From: Clostridium fungisolvens
Lineage (GTDB): Bacteria; Bacillota; Clostridia; Clostridiales; Clostridiaceae
Assembly (NCBI RefSeq): GCF_014193895.1
Contig: NZ_BLZR01000001.1
Coordinates: 3,968,001-4,032,000, forward strand
Reading direction: 5' to 3'
Length of the DNA: 64,000 nt
Shown: positions 41,658-50,513 of the stretch, one piece after another
How positions within the stretch are numbered: position 1 is the first letter of the stretch
Layout of the letters: every line of letters begins with the position of its first letter
Notes under the pieces: generated by a model
The model's input: the letters and a program-made list of their open reading frames with translations, nothing else
What the model was told of the DNA's origin: nothing
Database searches by the model: none
Program-made: the position numbers and the translations under genes

Positions 41658-41790
41658 GATGTACCACTTCATAATAAAATTTATATTTTCAAATTGAGAT
41701 GATTCATGTATAGAAACTTAATTTATACTTGTTCGATAATCCCGGCTTCTGGGAATCATCGGGCACGTATAAATTAATAGTTGAGTTATG
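41658..41790. repeat. Nested palindrome repeat, copy 3, internally deleted, plus adjoining stem
   Basis: GGATGTACCACTTCATAATA... matches copy 1 base for base up to TATATTTTCA, then jumps to the right arm (ATTGAGATGATTCATGTATAG), so the inner hairpin is missing. Next to it TTAATTTATAC pairs with GTATAAATTAA around an AATCCCGG..CTGGGAAT core (about 41719-41783). Confidence 0.65.
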
Positions 41791-41885
41791 AATCCTATAG
41801 ATAAATATGCTACACATACTAAATAGAAAAATGAGTACACTACTACTTAGTAACTATTAAAATCTGAGAGGAGAAGTGATTATTT

Positions 41886-42032
41886 ATGACTAAAGCATCT
41901 AAACAACATCAAAAGGATGAAACTAAGCATAAAAAAATACATGTAAACCACAATCCTAGAGAAGAAAGCACCAAGTCAGTATTCGGCGAGCCAAAAGCTA
42001 AAGATCTTGACCCTACAGATTTCAAAATTTAG
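41886..42032 (+). CDS. Small hydrophilic protein, 48 aa
   Basis: ATG 41886 follows GAGAGGAGAAG at rather long spacing and opens 48 codons (MTKASKQHQKDETKHKKIHV...VFGEPKAKDLDPTDFKI). Very polar and rich in K and H; no family recognised. A clean terminator follows directly, which supports a real transcript. Confidence 0.6.
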   Translation: MTKASKQHQKDETKHKKIHVNHNPREESTKSVFGEPKAKDLDPTDFKI

Positions 42033-42040
42033 ATAAAATT

Positions 42041-42066
42041 AAAGAGGGTATGCACCCTCTTTATAT
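42041..42066. terminator. Terminator
   Basis: AAAGAGGGT pairs with ACCCTCTTT over a four-base loop, between convergent genes. Confidence 0.8.
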
Positions 42067-42085
42067 ATAATACACTAATTTTATC

Positions 42086-42805
42086 CTATATGTTGAATAC
42101 CCCTCTAATTGCTTTATTATAATTTCTACTAACTGGGATCTCTTCTTCCGTTCCATTAAGCTTTAATATAAAGGTTCCATTTATCCACGGAACTATATTT
42201 GTTATAGATTCTAGATTAACTATATAATTTCTATGGCACTTTATAAAATTAAATTGTTTTAACCTAGTTTCAACCTGTGACAGCGTCTCTTCACTAGTGT
42301 ATATTTGATTTTCCGTAACTATATAAACACTTCCTTCTTTTATATAGCAAAAAAGAATTTCCTCTATATTTATAAGTATAAGTGAATCTTTTTTCCACAC
42401 AGGAAGCTTTTTTAGTGTCTTATGAATATGATCTTTCTCAATTTCTTTTCGTCCTTTTAATCTATTTATAGCTAGGAGTATTCGATCCTCAGAAAAAGGC
42501 TTAAGTATATAATCTGATGCATCTAACTCAAAAGCCTTAATAGCATATTTATCATGAGCTGTAACAAAGACAACCTGTATATCAACTACAATCTTCTTGA
42601 ACTCCTCTGCCGCTATAAAACCATTTATACCAGGCATTGATATATCTAAAAACACTGCATCAGGTTTTAAAGCGCTTATGCTCTCGATTCCTTGTTTTAC
42701 ATCTGTATACTTTCCGACTATCTCAACATCTTCATCCTTAGACAATACAAATGCCAGTTCTTCAATAGCGATCTTTTCATCGTCTATTATTAATATTTTA
42801 AGCAT
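42086..42805 (-). CDS. LytTR-family response regulator
   Basis: The 239-aa product starts at ATG 42805 behind AAGGGGA. Receiver domain with LIIDDEK, AVFLDISMPGINGF (phospho-acceptor Asp about 54) and YILKPF; then a LytTR DNA-binding domain (LINIEEILFCYIKEGSVYIV, FIKCHRNYIVNLESI). Last gene of a four-gene minus-strand operon with a small receiver protein, a LytS-like kinase and an unknown protein. Such regulators control autolysis, virulence or metabolite uptake genes. Confidence 0.92.
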   Translation of the reverse strand: MLKILIIDDEKIAIEELAFVLSKDEDVEIVGKYTDVKQGIESISALKPDAVFLDISMPGINGFIAAEEFKKIVVDIQVVFVTAHDKYAIKAFELDASDYILKPFSEDRILLAINRLKGRKEIEKDHIHKTLKKLPVWKKDSLILINIEEILFCYIKEGSVYIVTENQIYTSEETLSQVETRLKQFNFIKCHRNYIVNLESITNIVPWINGTFILKLNGTEEEIPVSRNYNKAIRGVFNI

Positions 42806-42809
42806 TCTT

Positions 42810-43181
42810 CTATCCCCTTACATCCCTTAATGTATTTATCACGTTTATTAAATTATCTTCATCATACGGTTTAGCTATATATGAATCTAAGCACCATGCA
42901 TCAGCTTTAATATCCTCATACATAATTCCAGTCAACAATATAGTTTTTATATGTTCGTAATTACTATCTGTTTTTATCTTTTTACAAATATCTATTCCAT
43001 TCGATCCACTTAACTTATAATCTGTAATTAATAAATCAATAGTATTATTTTCTATAAACTCAATTGCTTCTTTTGCATCATAAGCCTCAAATATAAAAAT
43101 ATCATCTATAAATTCTTCTATTATTTCTATAAGTAATTTCCTACTATACCTCTCATCATCAACCACTAATATTTTAAACAT
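42810..43181 (-). CDS. Single-domain response regulator
   Basis: 123 aa, receiver only: ILVVDDERYSRKLLIEIIEE, IDLLITDYKLSGSNGIDICK (Asp about 54), ILLTGIM and YIAKPYDEDNLI. No output domain, so it works by phosphotransfer or protein contact. The ATG at 43181 overlaps the kinase stop (GATGTTTAA), giving coupled translation. It lies between the degenerate kinase and the LytTR regulator. Confidence 0.9.
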   Translation of the reverse strand: MFKILVVDDERYSRKLLIEIIEEFIDDIFIFEAYDAKEAIEFIENNTIDLLITDYKLSGSNGIDICKKIKTDSNYEHIKTILLTGIMYEDIKADAWCLDSYIAKPYDEDNLINVINTLRDVRG

Positions 43182-43962
43182 CAGCTTCTCCCAAGTACGA
43201 TTTGTTTATATAAACACTTATTTTAGCTTCTTCTGAGCTTATATCTATTGCCAAGTTCCCCTTATATTTGATCATCAATTCCTCTTTAAAAAGTTTAATA
43301 AATTCATCATTAAAGTTCTCATAATTTATTTCTTCTTCTTTAAAGTTCCTACAGGTTACTACATAATTATCGATATTATTAATTGAATAAATATCTAAAC
43401 TTGAAGTTGTCCCTTTTTGATTAATTGTATTAATCTTATAAGACAATTTTATCAATCTAAGCAAAAGTAACTTAGGCACACATTCCACATCACTGATACT
43501 TGTAATTAAGTGCAAATCCTGCTCAAATCTTATGTTTTGAATATATATATAAGAATTTAATGTTTTTATTTCTTCGTCAATTTTTACAATTTCTTTATCA
43601 CTTTTTAATACATCCCTTAGATAAGTGCTTAGCTCCACAATTAGTTTTCTTGCTAAGCTATCATCATTTCTTGAAAAATAAGAAATGATATTTAGCGTAT
43701 TAAATACAGTATGTGATTCTTCCTCTAAAAGTTTTCGCTCTAAAACTTTTATTTTATAGTTTTCATCTTTATATCTAGTAGTTTTCAGGTTATTTATGTA
43801 GTATAACACATTTAAAATTATAACAGCTAACACCCATGTAATTCTATAAGTCATAGCCATGTATAAACAAAACAAATTAGCTAATATCAAAAAAACTTCA
43901 AATATTCTTTTTATACACGTACTACAGTCGATTGTAATGTTTCTTCTAGTCTCTCTCTTCAT
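43174..43962 (-). CDS. LytS/YesM-like sensor kinase, degenerate ATP domain
   Basis: The start is taken as ATG 43962 behind GAGGGA (262 aa); an earlier ATG at 44013 would overlap the upstream gene by 68 bases. Two hydrophobic segments (about 20-50) anchor it. EEESHTVFNTLNIISYFSRN stands where LytS-type kinases have the phospho-His box (QINPHFLFNTLN), with the His kept. The downstream ATP-binding region is poor: VPKLLLLRLIKLSYKINT replaces the usual PxLLQPLVENAIKHG N-box, with no Asn, and no G-box is evident. It may be a phosphatase, scaffold or a kinase of changed type. Confidence 0.7.
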   Translation of the reverse strand: MKRETRRNITIDCSTCIKRIFEVFLILANLFCLYMAMTYRITWVLAVIILNVLYYINNLKTTRYKDENYKIKVLERKLLEEESHTVFNTLNIISYFSRNDDSLARKLIVELSTYLRDVLKSDKEIVKIDEEIKTLNSYIYIQNIRFEQDLHLITSISDVECVPKLLLLRLIKLSYKINTINQKGTTSSLDIYSINNIDNYVVTCRNFKEEEINYENFNDEFIKLFKEELMIKYKGNLAIDISSEEAKISVYINKSYLGEADV

Positions 43963-44302
43963 AATGTCCCTCAACAAAATTTTCTGCTCCGTAGATTTCT
44001 TTAGCTTCTCCATAGATCTTTACTTTTTTATTAAAAGCGTTCTGTTTCAACTCCTTCACTAAGAGTGAAGAGCTTTTTACCAGCTCATCAATACTCCTTT
44101 CGCCTTTTTTAGAAGCTTTACATATCTTATCACTAGCAACTTCTCCTAGGCGAAGACTTTTTGAGCCTAATCTTTCAATTTGCTCATTTTCAATTTTATG
44201 ACCTAATTTATATGTGTATTCTCCGACGTTTTTTAAAATCTTTTCTGTAGAAAGTCCACCTACTTCTCCTATGAACCTAACTATCTTTCCAGCAGTAAGC
44301 AT
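43946..44302 (-). CDS. Unknown 118-aa protein heading the signalling operon
   Basis: ATG 44302 follows AGAGGTA at about ten bases. The product (MLTAGKIVRFIGEVGGLSTE...) is amphipathic and mostly helical, basic, with no membrane segment. Its end overlaps the kinase start by 17 bases. No family recognised. The first-in-operon place and tight coupling suggest it works with the kinase. Confidence 0.65.
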   Translation of the reverse strand: MLTAGKIVRFIGEVGGLSTEKILKNVGEYTYKLGHKIENEQIERLGSKSLRLGEVASDKICKASKKGERSIDELVKSSSLLVKELKQNAFNKKVKIYGEAKEIYGAENFVEGHYEERD

Positions 44303-44761
44303 TTTAGTCTAGTACCTCTCTATCTTAATATTTAATTAAGTGCTTGAACATACAATTAGTACAATGATTATTAATATTATTTAGCTACTTATATTATCGT
44401 ACAATTATAATCTTTTATTAATATATTAAAGGTTAAAAGTATATAATAAAGTCCGTAATAATATTTTACTTTACCTTATAAAAACACATTATCTATTCTA
44501 TTTTCTACAAATTTAATTAATTAGCTTTAATTGCACTATAATATAGGCTATTATCTAAGTAATATAATATAATTAATAAGTAATATCTTCAACAAATTTA
44601 TGTATATCCTTGGATTTAATTTGTTTTTTGTGATTATTTATATAGTTTTCCACATTAAATCTACCTATAATAATCAAACAAATTATCTAAATCGATTGAT
44701 TTATCTATTCACTTATAATATAATTTTTGAGTTAAGAATACTATTTTAATGAGGTGTTTTA
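44303..44761. other. Intergenic between divergent genes
   Basis: Very AT-rich, 459 bases. No gene, repeat or riboswitch recognised. Confidence 0.5.
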
Positions 44762-46627
44762 ATGAATATAAATAAATTAAATATTTCATCCATGAAGAAA
44801 TTATTTAATAGACTTACCAAAGATAAAATAATTAGAGTAATTTTTTATATAATTATACTTTATTCTATATCTATTAAAGGGGCTTTTTTTCTAGGCTTTA
44901 CTGAAAATAAAGATCCATATTCCTTCAACTTTTTTGCTGGTTATAACAAAGCACACCCCTTTTTCAATTATTACTTAACTTTTACAGCTGCATTTCTTAG
45001 CTTTGGGTTTTTATTCAAGGGTATAGGAAAATATGTATACATGCTTGTTGTAAACATATTTTTAACTTTACTTATGATTGTAGACTTATTTTACTTTAGA
45101 GGCTTTTTGACAGTTCCGTCTATATTAGTTACTACTCAAACTGCTAACTTAGATAACATGTCAGGCACAATTTTTTCATTAGTAAGTAGATACGATATAG
45201 TATTTTTAATTGATTTTATTATATTAGCTCTATATCTATTTTTTGCATCAAAATATTTTAAGAAAGTAAAAAGAAGTGTAAAATCTTTTGCCATAATTTT
45301 TGTTATATCAGTTTTTTATATAGGATATATTCCTTTTAATCTATATGTTCTTCATAGAGAAGTAAGTGGCAGTTACATATTTAGTGGTTATGACCCAATG
45401 GATTCAGCTAGATATTTTTCACCTGTAGGATATCATGTTTTAGATATTTATAATGTATATAAAGATTCAAAACCATATACGCTAACAGCATCAGAGAACA
45501 AACAGATAGAAGACTATTTTAATAATAAAAAGGAAAACCTTCCTGATAATAAATATAAAAGCATGTTTGCAAATAAAAACCTTTTAGTAATTCAAGTTGA
45601 ATCACTAGAAAACTTTGTTATTAATCAGAAGATTGATGGTCAGGAGATTACCCCTAGCTTAAATAAACTTATTAATAACTCAATATATTTCCCTAATACC
45701 TTTGAGCAGGTTAACGAAGGGACAAGTTCAGATTCAGATTTAATGGTAAATACATCTATGTTACCACTAAGAAGTGGAAGTACATTTTTCAAGTATCCTA
45801 ATACCACTTATTATTCACTACCTAAACTACTTGAAGAAATGGGATACGATACAGCAGCAATTCATGCTGACAAAGGTTCTTTTTGGAATTATGCTGCCGG
45901 ACTTAAGGGAATAGGTTTCAAGAAATTCTTTGACTACTACTCATATGAAGATGATGAACAGATAGGTTTAGGATTAAGTGATGGAACATATTTAAGACAA
46001 GTTGTTCCTAAAATAAAAAGTTTAAAACAACCTTTTTACTCTTTCGTTGTTACTTTAACAAGTCATGGACCTTTTGATCTTCCTGACAAATATAAGGAGC
46101 TTAATATCAAAGGCGAACTAAAAGATAATATTATGGGTAGTTACTTCCAAAGTGTTCATTATACAGATAAACATATAGGAATCTTCCTAGACAATTTAGA
46201 TAAGGAAGGCTTACTTGATAACACAGTAGTTGTAATAGTAGGAGACCATACTGGAGTTCATAAGTATTATGATGATAAAGTTAATACTTTAAAAAATCCT
46301 GAACCTTGGTATTTGGATAATGGTAATCATACTGTTCCATTTATCATATATCAGAAAAACTTTAAAGAACCTGTAAAATTCGATACTTATGGTGGTCAAG
46401 TAGATATAATGCCTACTCTAGCTTATGTATTAGGTATTGACGAGAAAAAGTACATTAATTCGGCTTTAGGTAGAAACTTACTAAATACAGATAAGAGTTT
46501 TGCAATACTCACTAATAAGACATTTAAGAGTACAGGCAACACTACTGACAAAGACAAAGAACAAGCAACAAAAGCTTTAGAGCTTTCAGATAAAATGATA
46601 AAGAGTAATTACTTTAAAAATAAATAA
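44762..46627 (+). CDS. LTA synthase/sulfatase-family membrane enzyme
   Basis: The 621-aa product starts at ATG 44762 after GAGGTG. Five membrane helices in residues 20-200 precede an extracellular alkaline-phosphatase-fold domain: LLVIQVESLENFVI (metal Glu), EGTSSDSDLMVN with the catalytic Thr, FVVTLTSHGPFDLP, and VVIVGDHTGVHKYY, the last with metal Asp and His. This is the LtaS/YfnI type, which polymerises glycerol phosphate from phosphatidylglycerol or transfers it to glycans. Single gene. Confidence 0.92.
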   Translation: MNINKLNISSMKKLFNRLTKDKIIRVIFYIIILYSISIKGAFFLGFTENKDPYSFNFFAGYNKAHPFFNYYLTFTAAFLSFGFLFKGIGKYVYMLVVNIFLTLLMIVDLFYFRGFLTVPSILVTTQTANLDNMSGTIFSLVSRYDIVFLIDFIILALYLFFASKYFKKVKRSVKSFAIIFVISVFYIGYIPFNLYVLHREVSGSYIFSGYDPMDSARYFSPVGYHVLDIYNVYKDSKPYTLTASENKQIEDYFNNKKENLPDNKYKSMFANKNLLVIQVESLENFVINQKIDGQEITPSLNKLINNSIYFPNTFEQVNEGTSSDSDLMVNTSMLPLRSGSTFFKYPNTTYYSLPKLLEEMGYDTAAIHADKGSFWNYAAGLKGIGFKKFFDYYSYEDDEQIGLGLSDGTYLRQVVPKIKSLKQPFYSFVVTLTSHGPFDLPDKYKELNIKGELKDNIMGSYFQSVHYTDKHIGIFLDNLDKEGLLDNTVVVIVGDHTGVHKYYDDKVNTLKNPEPWYLDNGNHTVPFIIYQKNFKEPVKFDTYGGQVDIMPTLAYVLGIDEKKYINSALGRNLLNTDKSFAILTNKTFKSTGNTTDKDKEQATKALELSDKMIKSNYFKNK

Positions 46628-46642
46628 ACTCAAATGAATATG

Positions 46643-46678
46643 AAAAAACCATAATGCTATGCATTATGGTTTTTTTTC
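46643..46678. terminator. Bidirectional terminator
   Basis: AAAAAACCATAATGC pairs with GCATTATGGTTTTTT over a three-base loop; the stop codon of the minus-strand lipoprotein gene lies inside the stem. Confidence 0.92.
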
Positions 46679-48163
46679 GCTATCTTTTATTGAATTCACT
46701 TGTTTATCCCATTTGTCAACACTTTGCCCAGTTACAACCCACTCACACATAACCACGCTCTCATTATTTTTCAGGCTAATGGTGCCAATACTATTGGTTA
46801 CTATACTTCCATTCTTTATCTGATATATATCTATCTTATCTTTGGTCACAATGAATACTAATCTTCCATTGTAGGCAGTATAGGCATCCACTGCTGCTGG
46901 CACTACTTCCTTTATTGAATTCCATGAAACAAAAAGTTTATCATGATTTACTAGCTTTTTAGTTGGTGGATAATTTATATTAAAAGAAACACCATTAAAA
47001 TTATCTTGATCAATTGCACTAATTTTACCTTGAAGAAGCCAATGTCCATTTTTTCTTATCATTGTATAATTTTCATAATTAGGAGCTGCTACATTCAATT
47101 TTTCTTTTGCCTCTTCTGATAAATTTCCAACTTGATCTTTCCATGCCATATAAAAAGATTTTTGAGCTTCTTCTCCTAATAAAGTGACTATATCTACCCC
47201 TTTTAAGGTTTTGGTATTATCTACAGGTAATATTTGCTCAGAGACATAATTATTTTTAAAATTATTACCCTTATAATACTGTGTTGCAATATAATCGTTG
47301 CCTACAAAAGATATATCTCTATATAAATCATAACCATTAGCCATTGGCTTAACTTTACTCATCTGCTCTTTTTCATTAGTTTGAGTCACCTCAAATTCCT
47401 CATCTATATACCCTTTATTTTCTGTATGGTTAACCTTTATAGACCAAAATCCTTTCATACGAGGTACTAACAAATCCTTTATCTCCTTAGGCTCACTCAG
47501 CTTATCATCTTTAAAAGACACCCATAGAGTTCTATATTCTGCTGGACCATACTGTCCTGTACTCAGCTTTTCTCTTGAGGATTTTAATCCTATGAGGACC
47601 CCTATGGGGTCATTATAATTTTCGTTCAGGTTTCCCATTGAGTCTTCTGATCGTACATTAACTCCTACATCCCATTGACGCAATGTACTATCGTCAGTTT
47701 TAGTTAAGTTATATAGAACTCCCTTATATATTAATAAACCATTATTATTATCAAGCTTTATGAAATCACAGAACACATTATTATCATCAGAAACTGAAGT
47801 AATCTCTACATCCTTATTACCTAAATCAGTCTTAGTCCACTTATACTCGTTAACTAAAAAATAATTTGGATTCATTACTTTTAATTTATATTTGGGGTTT
47901 CCAAGATAATTATGTCCTATTGCTGCTAATTCTGAATTAAAAGATATACGTTTAGTTAATAAGTCTTCTGCTTCATTTTTATCATTTGTAGAAGGATCCA
48001 TAATCTCGTACTTAGTTGCTTTCCAACTTCCATTTATATCTAATTTAGCTACAGTAGGCGCTACTATAATCTCCCCTTGATCATTAGAGTTCGATATACT
48101 AGTACACCCTATTAAAGACATCGCTAATAATAAAATTGTTAAAATTTTAATCTTACTTCTCAT
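46664..48163 (-). CDS. Lipoprotein of a two-component operon
   Basis: The start is ATG 48163 (499 aa), giving a proper signal peptide: MRSKIKILTILLLAMSLIGC with the lipobox cysteine at residue 20. The mature part is large and polar without a recognised domain (INGSWKATKYEIMDPSTNDK, GVLIGLKSSREKLSTGQYGP). It follows the sensor kinase by 10 bases, so the regulator, kinase and lipoprotein form an operon. It may sense an envelope signal for the kinase. The stop is inside the terminator stem. Confidence 0.78.
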   Translation of the reverse strand: MRSKIKILTILLLAMSLIGCTSISNSNDQGEIIVAPTVAKLDINGSWKATKYEIMDPSTNDKNEAEDLLTKRISFNSELAAIGHNYLGNPKYKLKVMNPNYFLVNEYKWTKTDLGNKDVEITSVSDDNNVFCDFIKLDNNNGLLIYKGVLYNLTKTDDSTLRQWDVGVNVRSEDSMGNLNENYNDPIGVLIGLKSSREKLSTGQYGPAEYRTLWVSFKDDKLSEPKEIKDLLVPRMKGFWSIKVNHTENKGYIDEEFEVTQTNEKEQMSKVKPMANGYDLYRDISFVGNDYIATQYYKGNNFKNNYVSEQILPVDNTKTLKGVDIVTLLGEEAQKSFYMAWKDQVGNLSEEAKEKLNVAAPNYENYTMIRKNGHWLLQGKISAIDQDNFNGVSFNINYPPTKKLVNHDKLFVSWNSIKEVVPAAVDAYTAYNGRLVFIVTKDKIDIYQIKNGSIVTNSIGTISLKNNESVVMCEWVVTGQSVDKWDKQVNSIKDSEKKP

Positions 48164-48173
48164 ATATACACCA

Positions 48174-49562
48174 TTAAGTTTCAAAAGGAATGGTAACCAT
48201 TACCTCTGTTCCTTTATCTTCTTCACTTTTAATTTGAAAAGTTCCTCCATGCATATTTACTATCTCATCACAAATAGACAACCCAATTCCATTTTGAGAT
48301 TTTGAATTTTTGCCTTTAAAGAATTTTTCTTTAACCCTAGGCAGATCTTCTTTACTTATTCCACAGCCGTTATCTTTAACCAACAACTTGAGTGAGTTCG
48401 CCTCTCTATATACTCTTAATAATACTTGCCCGTAAGAAGGTGTAAACTTAAAAGCATTATCTAAAAAGTTGATGAGTAGCTGTTTTAATCTACCTGAGTC
48501 AGCATTAATTGCTGGCAAATCTTGTTCACAATCAACGATAAAATTTATATTTTCCCTCTCTGCTCTTGGCCTTAAATACACATTAACATAGTCAACTAAC
48601 TGGCTTATATCAACACTTTCTATATTTAAAACCACCTTACCAGACACAAATCTTGAGAAATCTAAAAGTTCTTCTACCATAGCCGATAACCTATCCGCTT
48701 CCTTTTCAATTATCTTAAAGCCAGTATCAAGCATAGCTCTGTCTGTTTTCTCATTGTTTAAAACTATTGCCCATCCTTTAATGGCTGTTAAAGGTGTTCT
48801 CAGCTCATGAGATACAGAAGATATGAAATCATTTTTTAGCTCATCTCTCTTTTTTAGCTCTTCTGCCATATAGTCTAAGGTATTTGCTAAACTACCTATT
48901 TCATCTAATCTTTTGCTATCACTCCTAACCATTAAATCACCTATAGCCATCTTTTCAGCTACCTTAGTAACTTCCTTGATTGGATTGACTATACTATTAG
49001 CCAGCATATAACTTACAAATACACCTATTAAAAACACCATTACTCCAATAGATATAAAAATTATAGAGATACCTCTTATAGATTTATTCACTTCTTTAAG
49101 CGAAGTTACAAACCGCAGAACTCCAACTACTTTTTCTCCAGAGGTCAAAGGATACGAAACTGCCATTACTTCATTTGTATCATAATAAACCTTTCCTATC
49201 CATCTTCCTTGTTGACCTCCTTTTATAGCTTTTCTTACATCTGCAGTATCAATTATATCTCCTTCTTTAACTCCTAATGAGTCCATTAATAGTTTTCCTT
49301 CATCATCCAATATCTGAACCTGCGCATTAGTTTGTTTCCAAAAAACATCTACATTATCACGTATATTTTCAACTAAAGATGAAGAAGAAAAATACTTGTT
49401 GTAAAAATCAGCAGAAGTCTTTACCTGATTTGATAACAAAGCTTCAGTATTATCATAATAATATTTCCTTAAAAAGAATATGAATAGTACTTCTAAAAGG
49501 GTTACTGTAACGAAAACTGCTACAAGAAAGTTTATAGTAATTTTAGTTTTGATACTAGTCAT
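48174..49562 (-). CDS. Sensor histidine kinase (HAMP, HisKA, HATPase)
   Basis: 462 aa from ATG 49562 behind AGGAGATG. Two membrane helices (about 8-30 and 163-188) enclose an extracellular sensor; HAMP follows (NSIVNPIKEVTKVAEKMAIG), then the H-box FISSVSHELRTPLTAIKGW, N-box LINFLDNAFKFTP, DNGCGISKEDLPRVKEKFF and GIGLSICDEIVNMHGG. The extracellular part contains VQILDDEGKLLMDSLGV, a PAS-like fragment. Pairs with the OmpR-type regulator just upstream. Confidence 0.95.
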   Translation of the reverse strand: MTSIKTKITINFLVAVFVTVTLLEVLFIFFLRKYYYDNTEALLSNQVKTSADFYNKYFSSSSLVENIRDNVDVFWKQTNAQVQILDDEGKLLMDSLGVKEGDIIDTADVRKAIKGGQQGRWIGKVYYDTNEVMAVSYPLTSGEKVVGVLRFVTSLKEVNKSIRGISIIFISIGVMVFLIGVFVSYMLANSIVNPIKEVTKVAEKMAIGDLMVRSDSKRLDEIGSLANTLDYMAEELKKRDELKNDFISSVSHELRTPLTAIKGWAIVLNNEKTDRAMLDTGFKIIEKEADRLSAMVEELLDFSRFVSGKVVLNIESVDISQLVDYVNVYLRPRAERENINFIVDCEQDLPAINADSGRLKQLLINFLDNAFKFTPSYGQVLLRVYREANSLKLLVKDNGCGISKEDLPRVKEKFFKGKNSKSQNGIGLSICDEIVNMHGGTFQIKSEEDKGTEVMVTIPFET

Positions 49563-49572
49563 ATTTCATCTC

Positions 49573-50259
49573 CTATTTCTTCCACCTATATCCAGTGCCC
49601 CATACTGTTTCTATATATCTAGGGGTAGAGGCTGAATCCTCTATTTTTGATCTAAGTCTCCTTATATTTACATCAACTATTTTAGGATCCCCAAAAAAAT
49701 TCACACCCCATACTAAATTTAAAAGTTCATCCCTACTAAATGCCTTACCTGGGTTTTCAAGGAATATCTTCATAAGTAAAAACTCTTTAGGAGTAACATC
49801 AATTTCTATCTGCTCCTTAAAAAGTTTTTGCGAGTATAGATTCATTTCAAATGGTTCTAAAATTAATTTATCTCCATCACTCTTATCTATTTTTTCATCC
49901 ATTCTTCTTAGCAGTGCTTTAACTCTTAAAGTTACTTCTATAGGATTGAACGGCTTAACTACGTAATCATCCGCTCCAAATTCCAAACCCATAATTCTAT
50001 CCATGTCTTGCCCTTTTGCAGTAAGCATAATTATCCCCATATTAGGGTATTCTTTTCTAAGTCGCTCACATACTTTAAATCCATCAATTCCTGGAAGCAT
50101 AACATCTAATATTGCTACATCAGGCTTCTCTAAAAGAGCCAATCGTATTCCCTCTTCTCCATTATTGGCTTCTATTACCTTATAATCGTTTCTTTCAAAG
50201 TTTATCTTAAGAAAACCTCTTATGCTATCTTCGTCTTCTACTAATAATATTTTTGACAT
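49573..50259 (-). CDS. OmpR/PhoB-family response regulator
   Basis: 228 aa from ATG 50259. Receiver (ILLVEDEDSIRGFLKINFER, PDVAILDVMLPGIDGF with the acceptor Asp, YVVKPF) and a winged-helix DNA-binding domain (LILEPFEMNLYSQKLF...PKIVDVNIRRLRSKIED, ETVWGTGYRWKK). First gene of the operon with the kinase and lipoprotein; targets unknown. Confidence 0.95.
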   Translation of the reverse strand: MSKILLVEDEDSIRGFLKINFERNDYKVIEANNGEEGIRLALLEKPDVAILDVMLPGIDGFKVCERLRKEYPNMGIIMLTAKGQDMDRIMGLEFGADDYVVKPFNPIEVTLRVKALLRRMDEKIDKSDGDKLILEPFEMNLYSQKLFKEQIEIDVTPKEFLLMKIFLENPGKAFSRDELLNLVWGVNFFGDPKIVDVNIRRLRSKIEDSASTPRYIETVWGTGYRWKK

Positions 50260-50361
50260 ACTTACACCATCCTATATAAATAATAAGTAACCTTAAATAA
50301 AAATACATGCAGTTAAATTTAAATATAATATATGTTAGTGTGATTATAACATATTTATATA

Positions 50362-50455
50362 GATAAACTACTTCCTTTTAAAACTTATATTTTCAAACTT
50401 TCCTCTCAAACCCGGAGGAGTTTTGAAAATGGATTTCCAATTGAAGTGTTTCATC
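50362..50455. repeat. Nested palindrome repeat, copy 4
   Basis: ACTTATATTTTCAAACTTTC, CTCTCAAACCCGGAGGAG and TTTTGAAAATGG form the inner stem as in copy 1; outer arms AAACTACTT and TTGAAGTGTTTCAT are partly decayed. Confidence 0.7.
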
Positions 50456-50513
50456 TCTAAAACTAGAAAAGTAGAGATACACAATACTGTGCTCCCTACT
50501 TATAGCTTGTACA

